64,000 nt of DNA, taken from the NCBI RefSeq assembly GCF_000507185.2, contig NZ_AYTM02000002.1, positions 4,189,501 to 4,253,500 of the forward strand. Reading direction: 5' to 3'. Each line of letters starts with the position of its first letter. Positions within the stretch are counted from its first letter, which is position 1. Source of the DNA: Pseudomonas syringae KCTC 12500. Lineage in GTDB: Bacteria > Pseudomonadota > Gammaproteobacteria > Pseudomonadales > Pseudomonadaceae. The translations under genes and the position numbers were made by a program. Below are positions 8,354 to 17,232 of the stretch, in pieces. Below the pieces are notes generated by a model. That model saw only the letters and a list, made by a program, of their open reading frames with translations. It ran no database searches and was not told the origin of the DNA.

Positions 8354-8806
8354 ATGAAAGCACCGTGGAACTTTATCCGTTATCTGCCCGGAGCCCGGCG
8401 TCTGCTGGCCGCTGGACGATTGCCAGGATTGCTGTTCGCTGTCGCGCGTAAAGGCAACAGTGAAGGCAGTCGTCTGGGCAAACTCAAGGAAGACCTGCGT
8501 TTGCTGCAGGCCTTGTGCCTGGCTTACTGGCGGGGCGAATACCGCGCCATCAGCCCTAAAGCGATCCTGTCCATCGTCGCCGGTCTGATGTACTTCCTCA
8601 GCCCGCTGGATGCGATCCCCGACTGGATACCCGGCCTCGGCATGCTCGATGACATCGCCGTGCTGGCGTGGGTTACCAAGCACCTGAGCAATGAGCTGGA
8701 CGCCTTTCGTGCATGGCGCGCGCAGCAATCGCCCGAGAAACTCATCGTGGTCGAGCAACTGCCGAAGACTCAGGCACTGCTGGAGCAAGAGCGAGGCAAG
8801 GTGTAA
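8354..8806 (+). CDS. DUF1232 (YkvA-like) membrane protein
   Basis: The 150-residue product contains the DUF1232 core LSIVAGLMYFLSPLDAIPDWIPGLGMLDDIAVLAWV, a hydrophobic hairpin with the characteristic SPLDxIPDxIPxxGxLDD motif. The function of the family is unknown; members are small membrane-associated proteins. ATG 8354 is preferred over GTG 8348 because GGGAG then lies 5 nt upstream. The upstream region carries the twin DnaA boxes at 8252-8288, the only recognised regulatory signal. Confidence 0.85.
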   Translation: MKAPWNFIRYLPGARRLLAAGRLPGLLFAVARKGNSEGSRLGKLKEDLRLLQALCLAYWRGEYRAISPKAILSIVAGLMYFLSPLDAIPDWIPGLGMLDDIAVLAWVTKHLSNELDAFRAWRAQQSPEKLIVVEQLPKTQALLEQERGKV

Positions 8807-8906
8807 GTCTCACGGATTGAACACAAGCCCTGGCGTTCCGCTGTTAAGATGCCTGCCTATGGATCAAGCCTGATCAGTCTGCAGTCGTGTAGTACAAGGT
8901 GACTCT

Positions 8907-9248
8907 ATGGATCTTCAAGTGATATCCCGTGACGGGGAGCCTGAATACGCAGTGCTGCCCTGGGCGCAGTATCAAGCCCTGCTCAAGGCTGCCGGACTGG
9001 CCGGCAAGCCTTCCAGCGAGCCGGCTGCATCGACTTCCGGCACCACCGCCAGTGAGCTTCCCGGCTTCGATGAATTGCGTGCCCTGCGCGAGGCCAAAGG
9101 CCTTGAAGCGGCGAGCCTGGCGCGTACCGTCGGCATCAGCCCGTCCTACCTGGAGCTGATCGAGAACGGTACTCGTGAGCCGGACGGTGCCATCAAGCGC
9201 AGCCTGGCGTGGGAGCTTGGGGTGTCGGGCTGGCGAGGTGAGTCGTGA
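8907..9248 (+). CDS. HTH (Xre-type) regulator with antitoxin-like N-terminus
   Basis: The 113-residue product has two parts. Residues 1-30 (MDLQVISRDGEPEYAVLPWA...) resemble the N-terminal strand-helix of Phd/YefM antitoxins. Residues ~52-110 are an Xre/Cro helix-turn-helix (LREAKGLEAASLARTVGISPSYLELIENGTREP). A low-complexity Ser/Ala/Thr linker joins them. ATG 8907 has AAGGTGA at good spacing. The stop overlaps the GTG of the next gene by 4 nt (GTGA), so the two are translationally coupled. The architecture suggests a DNA-binding partner of the downstream product, which is inference. Confidence 0.72.
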   Translation: MDLQVISRDGEPEYAVLPWAQYQALLKAAGLAGKPSSEPAASTSGTTASELPGFDELRALREAKGLEAASLARTVGISPSYLELIENGTREPDGAIKRSLAWELGVSGWRGES

Positions 9249-9616
9249 GCGTGCGCATCAGTCGTCAGCATTGGGATGGGCTGCTCAATGAGCTCGATCT
9301 GGCCCGTCGCCAACGGCATCTGCTGACCTATCGCGCTCTGGTGGAACGCCTGCAACTGCCCAGCCCGGCCATGCAGACCCTGACCGCCGCCCTTGAGCAC
9401 CTCGCCGCCATGGATGCCCGCGCTGAACAGCCCTTGCGCAGTTCGCTGGTCATCAGCCAGGGCGCAAGCCGCCTGCCGCGTCCCGGTTTTTTCGAGTGCG
9501 CTGAACGGCTGGGCCGCTTCACCGGACCTTCGGACGGCGTCGCGGCAGCCTCATGGCACGCCTCGGAAGTGGTTCGGGTCTTTGAGTACAGTTATCCTGA
9601 AGCTGAAGCGCAGTAA
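9245..9616 (+). CDS. Hypothetical protein coupled to the HTH regulator
   Basis: The 123-residue product, from GTG 9245, has no signal peptide or membrane segment. It is predicted helical in the first 60 residues (ISRQHWDGLLNELDLARRQRHLLTYRALVERLQLP, then LTAALEHLAAMDARAEQPLRSSLVIS) and ends with an aromatic segment (GFFECAERLGRF, VVRVFEYSYPEAEAQ). I do not recognise a family. The 4-nt overlap with the upstream regulator gene implies a fixed partnership. It converges on the EAL-CBS-GGDEF gene, only 17 nt separating the stops. Confidence 0.65.
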   Translation: MSVRISRQHWDGLLNELDLARRQRHLLTYRALVERLQLPSPAMQTLTAALEHLAAMDARAEQPLRSSLVISQGASRLPRPGFFECAERLGRFTGPSDGVAAASWHASEVVRVFEYSYPEAEAQ

Positions 9617-9633
9617 GCGTATGGCGCCGGCCC

Positions 9634-11406
9634 TCACGCCTGCATCAACAAATCCAGCCGCGTCGAATCGATGACGTGAATGCTGGCGCCGGCGACATCC
9701 TTGGCGAAGTGCTTGGCCTGTGAAGCGAGGTCGGCCAACTGGCTGGCATCGACCAGCGTGCAGCTTTCTTCATGCAAGTGCACCACGCCAATCGACAGCG
9801 ACAGCAGGGGGAATTCCTGGCGTTGGCCCTGTCGGTTGAGGGCGATGAAGCAACCGGCTTCCAGGTGTTCTGCGCGGTAGAAACGGCGGCATTGATTCGG
9901 AAAATCATCCAGCAGGGTTTTCAGGCGTCGTTCCCAGTCATCAAAGCCCAGCACCATCAGAAAATCATCCCCGCCGATGTGCCCGACAAAGTCTCTGGCC
10001 GGATCGATGCGGTCGTTCAGGCATTGCGCCAGACACAGCAGCACCTCGTCGCCACGCGCATAACCGTAGATGTCGTTGAAGGGCTTGAAGCTGTCGATAT
10101 CCACGTAGCAGATCATCGACGCACGGCCTTGCTGCAGCAGCCGAGTCAGGCATTGCTGAATCGGAACATTGCCGGGCAGCAGGGTCAGCGGATTGGCGTA
10201 ACGTGCCTGCTGGATCTTCATTTCGGTGATCAGCTTGAGCACGTCGATCACCCGGCCCAGCCCCAGATAGGTGCCGTTCGAGGTGATGATGAAATCCTCC
10301 TCGATGCGCTGCCGGGCACGGCTGGTCAACAGCCGGCTGACCTGTTGCAGCGACTGGCTGACTTCCACGGCCAAAAAGTCACTGCTCATCAGGCGGCTGA
10401 TTGGTTTGCGGGCAAACAGCTCGGTGCCGAAGGGCTTGAGCAGCGCCTCGGACAACGAGTGCCGGTGGACGATGCCACACGGTCGGGCGTCGTCATCCAG
10501 CACCGCCAGCGAGTTGAGGTTGGCCTGCCTGCGAAACGCTTCCAGCACTTCAGCCGTGGGGGTGGACTGGCTGACCGATGGCTGTGGGTTGAGCAGCGCA
10601 GACAGATCGGCCGCTTCTTCGTTGAGCGGCACCACTGTGATCTCTGTTTTTGGCAACATGGCGCGGGTGTCGCGCGGCGGGCGCTCCTGAGGACGCGCCA
10701 GCAGATAGCCTTGAACCAGGTTCACGCCCATGTCTTTCAGGGTCGCCAGCTCTTCCGGCAATTCGATGCCTTCGGCAATCACCGTCGCCCTGGAGGCCTT
10801 GGCCATCTGCAGCATGGAGCCGACGAACTCGCGCTTCACCGCATCCTGGTGAATGCCGTCGATGAAGTGCCGATCGATTTTCACGTAGTCCGGACGCAGC
10901 TCCGACCAGAGTCGCAAGCTCGAATAACCGGCGCCCAGATCGTCCAGCGCGATGGAAAAACCCATGTCGCGATAGTGGTGCAAGGCGTTGTATAGCAGGT
11001 CGAAATCATCGGTGGGCATCTGCTCGGTCAGTTCGATGACTACGTCCTTGGGCGCGATCTGGTAGCGACGCAGCATTTCCAGGGTCCGGCCCGGAGGGTG
11101 AGAGGTTTCGAGCAGCGATTCGGGGGAAACGTTGAGAAACAGCTTGCCCGGTAACTTCTGCTGACTGAAACGTCGGCAGGCGCTGTCCCGGCAACTCAAC
11201 TCCAGCTCGCTCAGGCGACCGGCCTGGCGGGCGATGGCGAACAGGTTCAAGGGTGAGTGCAGGGCGCTGTTGGAGGGGCCGCGGGTCAGGGCTTCATAGC
11301 CCAGAATCCGGTGCTCCGACAGCGAGACGATGGGCTGGAACAAACTGTGCAAATCACCACGAGCCAGAATGGAACTCAGTGCGCTCAGCTGCTCTGTTAT
11401 GGTCAT
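9634..11406 (-). CDS. EAL-CBS-CBS-GGDEF cyclic-di-GMP protein
   Basis: The 590-residue product has an unusual order: an EAL domain first (residues ~5-260), then paired CBS domains (~285-405), then GGDEF (~425-590). The phosphodiesterase residues look complete: EAL at 38-40, LNVSPE, VIELTE, ALDDLGAGYS, YVKIDR, IAEGIE and VQGYLLARP. The cyclase motif is GGDDF, a permitted variant; no RxxD inhibitory site is at the expected place. CBS pairs usually bind adenine nucleotides, so cyclic-di-GMP turnover may be coupled to energy state. No membrane segment. Start ATG 11406 begins the conserved domain; a longer frame to 11466 crosses the upstream terminator. Confidence 0.85.
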   Translation of the reverse strand: MTITEQLSALSSILARGDLHSLFQPIVSLSEHRILGYEALTRGPSNSALHSPLNLFAIARQAGRLSELELSCRDSACRRFSQQKLPGKLFLNVSPESLLETSHPPGRTLEMLRRYQIAPKDVVIELTEQMPTDDFDLLYNALHHYRDMGFSIALDDLGAGYSSLRLWSELRPDYVKIDRHFIDGIHQDAVKREFVGSMLQMAKASRATVIAEGIELPEELATLKDMGVNLVQGYLLARPQERPPRDTRAMLPKTEITVVPLNEEAADLSALLNPQPSVSQSTPTAEVLEAFRRQANLNSLAVLDDDARPCGIVHRHSLSEALLKPFGTELFARKPISRLMSSDFLAVEVSQSLQQVSRLLTSRARQRIEEDFIITSNGTYLGLGRVIDVLKLITEMKIQQARYANPLTLLPGNVPIQQCLTRLLQQGRASMICYVDIDSFKPFNDIYGYARGDEVLLCLAQCLNDRIDPARDFVGHIGGDDFLMVLGFDDWERRLKTLLDDFPNQCRRFYRAEHLEAGCFIALNRQGQRQEFPLLSLSIGVVHLHEESCTLVDASQLADLASQAKHFAKDVAGASIHVIDSTRLDLLMQA

Positions 11407-11425
11407 GGTCGTCTCGGAGAGAATG

Positions 11426-11457
11426 AAAAAGGGCTGAACGATTTCGCGTTCAGCCCC
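11426..11457 (-). terminator. Intrinsic terminator of prc
   Basis: On the minus strand GGGCTGAACG pairs perfectly with CGTTCAGCCC (10 bp, 6-nt loop) and is followed by TTTTT. It separates prc from the cyclic-di-GMP gene downstream. Confidence 0.88.
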
Positions 11458-11523
11458 GTATTTCACGACAGCTTCATGACTGTTTGATGACGTTGAAGCT
11501 AAATAGCCATCAATGAGCCTGCG

Positions 11524-13638
11524 TTACTTTTTCGCGACAGCGGCACTCAGGCCCAGGTAGTCGATGAGAATGCGTCCGGTCTCTGCCAGATAGGCATCGT
11601 CCTCGGGTTTGGTCTTCTCGTCTTCCACCGGCAGCGCGTCTTCGTCTTCCTTCTTCAGCTCTTTGAGCGGCTCCTCACCCTTGGCCTTGCGGCGGGTGTT
11701 TTCCAGCGCAAGTTGCTTGCTTTCGATCGAGGCATGCTCGGCACGACGGTCGGCTTCATTGAGGCTGACGGTCTTCTCGTTCATCAGCTTCTTGGCCAAT
11801 GCCAGACGATCCTCGATGAACACGAACTCGGCGTCTTTGGCCGAGCGTGCTTCGTGACGTGCCTGCAGCTGGGCAAGGAACGGCTTGAACGGATCAATGG
11901 CCGGCTTGATCGCCGGTTTGATGCTGTCCCACGGCATGGCCTCGGGCAGGGCGCTCTCGCCGATTTCCTTGGTGTCGATCAGCGACGGGTAAGTGATGTC
12001 CGGTACCACGCCCTGATGCTGGGTGCTCTGACCGGAAACCCTGTAGAACTTGGCCAGCGTCAGTTTCAGTTCGCCGTGGTTGAGCGGCTGAATGGTCTGC
12101 ACCGTGCCTTTACCGAAGGTCTGACCACCGATCACCAGCGCGCGGTGATAGTCCTGCATCGCCCCGGCGAAAATCTCCGAAGCCGACGCAGACAGACGGT
12201 TGACCAGCAATGCCATCGGGCCTTTGTAGAACGCGCCCTTGGCTTCGTCTTCAAGCACATCGACCTTGCCGTCGGCATTACGCACCAGCACGGTCGGGCC
12301 CTTGTCGATGAACAGGCTGGTCAGTTCGGTGGCTTCCTGCAACGAACCGCCACCGTTGTTGCGCAGATCCAGTACCACACCGTCGACCTTCTCGGCCTGC
12401 AATTCGGTGAGCAGTTTCTTCACGTCACGGGTGGTGCTCTTGTATTCCGGATCGCCGGCACGGTAGGCCTTGAAGTCCAGATAAAAGGCCGGAATGTCGA
12501 TGACGCCGAGCTTGTAGTCCTTGCCATCCTGCTTGATGTGCAGGATCGACTTCTTGGCCGCCTGTTCTTCAAGTTTCACCGCTTCACGGGTGATGGCAAC
12601 GATCTTGCTGGTCTGGTCATTCGGCGCATTGCTGGCCGGGATGATCTCCAGGCGTACCACCGAGCCCTTCGGACCGCGGATCAGCTTGACCACTTCATCC
12701 AGGCGCCAGCCGATCACGTCGACCATTTCCTTGTCGCCCTGGGCAACGGCCACGATCTTGTCGGCCGGCGCGACCTGTTTGGTCTTGGCCGCCGGACCTG
12801 CCGGGACCAGACGCACGATCTTGACGTTGTCGTTATCGCTCTGCAACACGGCGCCGATGCCTTCCAGCGACAGGCTCATGTTGATGTCGAAGTTCTCCGC
12901 GCTGTCAGGTGACAGGTAGTTGGTGTGCGGGTCGTAGGACATGGCGAATGTGTTGATGTAGGCCTGGAAGATATCTTCGGCACGGGTCTGGTTCAGACGC
13001 GCCTGCTGATTCTTGTAGCGCTTGGTCAGGGTTTCCTGAATCTTCGCCGGGTCCTTGCCTGCAATCTTCAAACGCAGGACTTCATCCTTGATGCGCTTGC
13101 GCCACAGTTCGTCGAGCTCGGCTGTATCCTTGGGCCATGCGGCGTCCTTGCGGTCGACCAGCAGGGTTTCCTTGGTGTTGAAGTCGAGCTTGTCGACGCC
13201 CTTGCCCAACTCGCCCAGCGCAAAATTCAGACGCGCGTTGACGCGGTCCAGATAGCGCTTGTAGATGATGAAGCCGGCGTTCAGGTCGCCACTTTTCAGA
13301 AAGTCGTCGAACTGGAACTGCCATTTATCGAAATCGGCAATGTCGCTGGCCATGAAATAGCTGCGCGAGGGGTCCAGTTGCTTGATGTAGCTCTGGTAAA
13401 TAATCGCCGAACGCTTGTCGTCGAGGGGCGGCTTGCTGTAGTGATGTCGTTTGAGCAGCTCAACCATGTTGAGGCTGGCAATCACTTCGTCGCGGTCCGG
13501 CTGAAGATTATCCCAGCTGTTGGCGGCAAAGGTACTGGCTGACATCGGCAAAACGCTAAGGCCGACAAACAGTGCGAGGGCAGTGCTGGGGAATAATTGC
13601 TTCATGCTGATTCGACGCGAGGACAATTGATAACGCAT
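11524..13638 (-). CDS. prc: Tail-specific (carboxy-terminal processing) protease Prc
   Basis: The product is 704 residues from ATG 13638, or 693 from ATG 13605, where the signal peptide MKQLFPSTALALFVGLSVLP begins; neither has a strong ribosome-binding site. The periplasmic enzyme trims proteins from the C-terminus and, in P. aeruginosa (AlgO), takes part in MucA degradation. Layout (long numbering): N-terminal helical domain to ~240, PDZ (LSLEGIGAVLQ...) ~250-340, S41 protease ~370-540 with DLRNNGGGSL, catalytic Ser in SASASEIF (483-490) and Lys510 in TFGKGTVQ, and a charged C-terminal domain. Length fits the E. coli Prc class rather than short CtpA. Confidence 0.93.
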   Translation of the reverse strand: MRYQLSSRRISMKQLFPSTALALFVGLSVLPMSASTFAANSWDNLQPDRDEVIASLNMVELLKRHHYSKPPLDDKRSAIIYQSYIKQLDPSRSYFMASDIADFDKWQFQFDDFLKSGDLNAGFIIYKRYLDRVNARLNFALGELGKGVDKLDFNTKETLLVDRKDAAWPKDTAELDELWRKRIKDEVLRLKIAGKDPAKIQETLTKRYKNQQARLNQTRAEDIFQAYINTFAMSYDPHTNYLSPDSAENFDINMSLSLEGIGAVLQSDNDNVKIVRLVPAGPAAKTKQVAPADKIVAVAQGDKEMVDVIGWRLDEVVKLIRGPKGSVVRLEIIPASNAPNDQTSKIVAITREAVKLEEQAAKKSILHIKQDGKDYKLGVIDIPAFYLDFKAYRAGDPEYKSTTRDVKKLLTELQAEKVDGVVLDLRNNGGGSLQEATELTSLFIDKGPTVLVRNADGKVDVLEDEAKGAFYKGPMALLVNRLSASASEIFAGAMQDYHRALVIGGQTFGKGTVQTIQPLNHGELKLTLAKFYRVSGQSTQHQGVVPDITYPSLIDTKEIGESALPEAMPWDSIKPAIKPAIDPFKPFLAQLQARHEARSAKDAEFVFIEDRLALAKKLMNEKTVSLNEADRRAEHASIESKQLALENTRRKAKGEEPLKELKKEDEDALPVEDEKTKPEDDAYLAETGRILIDYLGLSAAVAKK

Positions 13639-13743
13639 ATTAGGCCGTCTTTGAGGTCGCCGGTTCCTTTGGACCCGGCCGCATAATGCAAAAGCCCGGG
13701 CAAAACAGCCACGGGCTCAGTCTGGACTCACTATGGAGGCACC

Positions 13744-14706
13744 GTGAAGGCATTGCAAGGCGTTGAAGGACATGTGGAATGGGTCGAGGAGCCGAGTCCG
13801 GCCCTTGATGTGGGGCAGGTACGTATCAAAGTGGCAGCTGCAGGTTTGAATCGTGCCGATCTGTTACAGCGCGAAGGCAAGTATCCGCCGCCGCCTGGAG
13901 TCACTCAGACACTGGGTCTGGAGTGCTCCGGCGTGATCGCCGAAGTCGGTCCGGGTTCGTCCTGGGTGGTCGGAGACCGCGTCTGTGCGCTGTTGGCGGG
14001 CGGGGCGATGGCCGAAGAAGTGGTGGTCGATGGGCGACACGTGCTGCCGGTCCCGGAAGGTCTTTCGCTGCACGAGGCGGCGGCCATTCCTGAGGTCTAT
14101 GCCACGGCGTGGTTGAACCTGTTCGAACTCGCCGGGCTCAAGCCTGGCGAGAAGGTTTTGCTGCACGCTGGCGCAAGTGGGGTTGGTTCAGCCGGGATTC
14201 AGCTTTGCAAGGCGTTTGGCAACCCGGTGTGGGTCAGCGTCGGCTCGGCCGAACGGCTGGCCTATTGCGTCGAACTGGGTGCGCAGGGCGGTGTGGTACG
14301 CAGCGAAAGTCTTGAAGGGCTGAGCGATTTTGCACCGTTCAACGTCATTCTCGACCCGGTGGGGGCGAGCTACGCCGAGCTCAACGTCAAACTGCTGGCC
14401 CTGGACGGTCGCTGGGTGCTGATCGGCATCATGAGCGGCCGCGAGGCGCAGGTGGACCTGGCTCACGTACTGGGCAAGCGTATCCAGTTGATGGGTTCGA
14501 CCTTGCGCAGCCGCGACGACACGTTCAAGGCCGACCTGCTCAGCGATCTGGGTCAGCACGTCTGGCCGCTGTTCACCGAAGGTCGCCTCAAGCCGCAACT
14601 GGCGAAATCCTTTGCGATCAAGGATGCCGAAGCGGCGTTCGAAGAGCTGGCGACCAACACGGTGTCCGGCAAGATCGTGCTGGTCATCGACGAAAGCCTG
14701 GTCTGA
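13744..14706 (+). CDS. NAD(P)H:quinone oxidoreductase (PIG3/QorA-like MDR)
   Basis: The 320-residue product is a zinc-free medium-chain dehydrogenase/reductase. Typical blocks are AAGLNRADLLQREGKYPPPPG near the N-terminus, GLECSGVIAEVG, and the nucleotide site HAGASGVGSAGIQLCKAFG (~140-158), with FNVILDPVGASY after it. The PPPPG stretch is characteristic of the PIG3 subgroup. The start is a GTG at 13744 with GGAGG at 13734-13738. It is divergent from prc and probably cytoplasmic; the physiological quinone is not known. Confidence 0.88.
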   Translation: MKALQGVEGHVEWVEEPSPALDVGQVRIKVAAAGLNRADLLQREGKYPPPPGVTQTLGLECSGVIAEVGPGSSWVVGDRVCALLAGGAMAEEVVVDGRHVLPVPEGLSLHEAAAIPEVYATAWLNLFELAGLKPGEKVLLHAGASGVGSAGIQLCKAFGNPVWVSVGSAERLAYCVELGAQGGVVRSESLEGLSDFAPFNVILDPVGASYAELNVKLLALDGRWVLIGIMSGREAQVDLAHVLGKRIQLMGSTLRSRDDTFKADLLSDLGQHVWPLFTEGRLKPQLAKSFAIKDAEAAFEELATNTVSGKIVLVIDESLV

Positions 14707-14725
14707 TCAGGCGGTGCCTCTGGAC

Positions 14726-15379
14726 TCAGCTCCAGTCGTGCACCGGCCAGCCAGCTTTCTGCGCGTGTTCCAGTAACACGGCATCGGGGTTGACCACGTT
14801 AGGGTGGTCAACCTTGAGCAGCAGCGGCAGGTCATTGCGCGAATCTGAATAGAAACTCGCACCCTCGAGATTTTCCCCCTCGGCATCCAGCCACTCCATC
14901 AGGCGCGTGATCTTGCCTTCCCGATAGGTCAGCACGCCGACGGTGGCACCGCTGTAGACGCCATGCTGCACGTCCAGTTCGATACCCAGCACCTCGTCGA
15001 TGCCGAGGCGTTCGGCGATCGGCTTGACCAGATGCACGCCCGACGCCGAGATCACCAGAATGCGGTCACCCTTGGCGCGGTGCTTTGCAATGCACGTGCA
15101 GGCGTCGCTGTAGATAATCGGCTCGATGACGTCCTCGACCCAAGGGCCGACCAGATGATCGATTTCTTCGGGGGTACGGCCAGCCATGGGTTCCAGGCTG
15201 AAGGCCATGTAGTCTTCCATCGCGAGCTCGCCCGCGCTGTAGGCGGCCATCAGTTCGTCGTTGCGTTGCATGAACGACGTCGAGTCAACCCAGCCCAGGC
15301 GACCCATCTGCTCGCTCCAGAGCGTGGCGCAGTCACCACCGATCAGGGTTTCGTCCAGGTCGAAAATTGCCAGGGGCAT
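14726..15379 (-). CDS. HAD-IB family phosphatase
   Basis: The 217-residue product has the HAD motifs: I, FDLDETLIGGD at the N-terminus; II, LVISASG near residue 107; III, Lys in TYREGKITRL; IV, SFYSDSRNDLPLL. The insertion pattern and length fit the SerB-like HAD-IB group. It is the last gene of the leftward ABC-transporter operon, 64 nt after the ATPase gene, which suggests that it dephosphorylates a product of the imported compound; this is inference. ATG 15379 has AGGATAAG upstream. Confidence 0.85.
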   Translation of the reverse strand: MPLAIFDLDETLIGGDCATLWSEQMGRLGWVDSTSFMQRNDELMAAYSAGELAMEDYMAFSLEPMAGRTPEEIDHLVGPWVEDVIEPIIYSDACTCIAKHRAKGDRILVISASGVHLVKPIAERLGIDEVLGIELDVQHGVYSGATVGVLTYREGKITRLMEWLDAEGENLEGASFYSDSRNDLPLLLKVDHPNVVNPDAVLLEHAQKAGWPVHDWS

Positions 15380-15443
15380 GTGTGCTTATCCTCAGTGTTG
15401 GTTACGTTAGCTTCAAGCTTCAAGCGAAAGCTCGGCGGTTGCG

Positions 15444-16433
15444 TCAGTCAAGCGCGCACAGCGCCGACGGTTCGATGTTCAGTGTTACACGCCTTCCGTC
15501 CGGGTGCAGGTCGTCGGCGCTGCGGTTCAGTACGTCGACCACAAGGTCTACGCCACGGGCCTGCACCCGGTAGCGGATGACGTTGCCGAGCAGACTGTGA
15601 CTGCGTACTTCGCCTTCCAGTTCGCCCGTCAGGCTCAATTGGATCGACTCAGGGCGGATCGCCACACGGCTGTTGATCGGGCGCTGCATCAGGCGAGTGG
15701 CATCGTCGGCTTCCAACAGGTTGTAGTTGCCGATGAAGCCTGCGGCGAACACGTCCACAGGCGCGGTATAGAGGGTTTCGGCGTCGCCGCTCTGCACGAT
15801 CCGGCCCTGGTTCATCAGGAAGATACGGTCTGACATGGTCAGCGCTTCTTCTTGGTCGTGGGTCACGAAAATAGTGGTCAGGCTCAGCTCGCGCTGAATG
15901 GCGCGGATCTGTTCGCGCAGGTTCTTGCGAATCCGCGCATCCAGCGCTGACAGCGGCTCATCGAGCAGCAGTAGACGCGGGCGAGTGACCAGTGAGCGCG
16001 CCAGCGCCACCCGCTGGCATTGCCCACCGGACAGTTGATGTGGGTAACGCGTGGCAAAATCGTGCAGCTCGACCATGCGCAGAATCTCGGCAACGCGCCT
16101 TGCGCTCTCGTCGGCACTGACTTTCTGAATGCGCAGCCCGAAGGCAACGTTTTGCTCGACGGTCATGTTGGGAAACAGCGCATAGCTCTGGAACACCATG
16201 CCGATGTTGCGCTTTTGCGGCGTGAGCGGCACAAGGTCGCTGCCATCGAGCAGAATGCGCCCGCTGTTGACCGGGGTCAGCCCGGCGATGCAGCGCAATA
16301 AGGTGGATTTTCCGCAGCCCGACGGGCCCAGCAAGGTAACGAATTCGCCCTTCGCGATGCTGCAGTTGATGTCGCTGAACACTGACGTGCTGGCGTAGCT
16401 TTTCTGCAGGTTTTCAATGCTGACAAAACTCAT
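15444..16433 (-). CDS. ABC transporter ATP-binding protein (2-aminoethylphosphonate-type)
   Basis: The 329-residue ATPase has Walker A GPSGCGKST, signature LSGGQCQRVALARSL, Walker B LLLLDEPLSALD, the switch His in FVTHDQEEAL, and a C-terminal TOBE regulatory domain (~270-329). It belongs to the iron/polyamine/aminoethylphosphonate importer group. Its ATG lies one nucleotide after the stop of the second permease, so the genes are co-translated. The substrate assignment rests on the operon: phosphatase-superfamily genes at two positions and a UTRA-type regulator. Confidence 0.88.
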   Translation of the reverse strand: MSFVSIENLQKSYASTSVFSDINCSIAKGEFVTLLGPSGCGKSTLLRCIAGLTPVNSGRILLDGSDLVPLTPQKRNIGMVFQSYALFPNMTVEQNVAFGLRIQKVSADESARRVAEILRMVELHDFATRYPHQLSGGQCQRVALARSLVTRPRLLLLDEPLSALDARIRKNLREQIRAIQRELSLTTIFVTHDQEEALTMSDRIFLMNQGRIVQSGDAETLYTAPVDVFAAGFIGNYNLLEADDATRLMQRPINSRVAIRPESIQLSLTGELEGEVRSHSLLGNVIRYRVQARGVDLVVDVLNRSADDLHPDGRRVTLNIEPSALCALD

Positions 16434-16434
16434 C

Positions 16435-17232
16435 TCAGTCTTTGTCCTTGTTCAGTCGATTGGCGGCCCAGGTCAGCACCAGCACGAAGAGGAAATAGGA
16501 AATCACCAGCGCACTGTTGAAGTGACCGCTGCTGTTGCGCATGTTGTTGAGGTAGACCTGCAGGGTTTCATAACGCGTACCGACCAGCAGGTTGGCGAAC
16601 ACGAATTCGCCGAACAGGAACGAGAACGACAGCAGCAGGGCAATCATCAGACCTTTGCGCAGGTTGGGCAGCACGACCATGAACGCCGCCTGCCAGGTGC
16701 TGGCGCCGAGCAACTGGGCGGCGTCCATCAGGTCTGTCAGGTTGATGGCCTGCAGGTTGTTGGTGATGGCGCGGTACATGAAGGGCAGGGCGACCGTGAA
16801 GTAACAGCCGATCAGAATCCACGGTGTGCCGACCATCGCCATGGGACCTGAGCCATACAGCTGTAGCAGGCCGACCGAGGAGACCACAGGCGGCACGGCG
16901 AACGGCAGCAGGATGAGGATGTTCATCAGCCCGTCGAGGCGCGGAAAGTAGTAATGCACGACGAACAGCAGGGGCAGAATCAGCACCACCGAAAGAACCA
17001 GTGCGCCGATGCAGACCAGCAATGACTGGCCGAATGCCGTCAGAAAGCGTGGGTCGCTCCACAGCGCCACGTACCATTTGAAGGTCAGGCCGCTGGGCAG
17101 AATGGTCGCCGACCAACTGGTCGCGATCGAGTACAGGAAAGTGCCGGCCAGCGGCAGCAACAGGATCAGGAACAGCAGGTAGACCACCGTCTTGTGATAA
17201 ATGCTCGCAGGCCCTCGTTCAACGCGTGACAT
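16435..17232 (-). CDS. ABC transporter permease, second subunit
   Basis: The 265-residue inner-membrane protein has six predicted membrane segments and the BPD_transp_1 EAA-like loop DLMDAAQLLGASTWQAAFMVVLPNLRKG, which docks on the ATPase. ATG 17232 has AAGGAG at ideal distance and overlaps the end of the preceding permease gene by 14 nt. It is the partner of the permease at 17219-18061 in a two-permease importer. Confidence 0.88.
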   Translation of the reverse strand: MSRVERGPASIYHKTVVYLLFLILLLPLAGTFLYSIATSWSATILPSGLTFKWYVALWSDPRFLTAFGQSLLVCIGALVLSVVLILPLLFVVHYYFPRLDGLMNILILLPFAVPPVVSSVGLLQLYGSGPMAMVGTPWILIGCYFTVALPFMYRAITNNLQAINLTDLMDAAQLLGASTWQAAFMVVLPNLRKGLMIALLLSFSFLFGEFVFANLLVGTRYETLQVYLNNMRNSSGHFNSALVISYFLFVLVLTWAANRLNKDKD

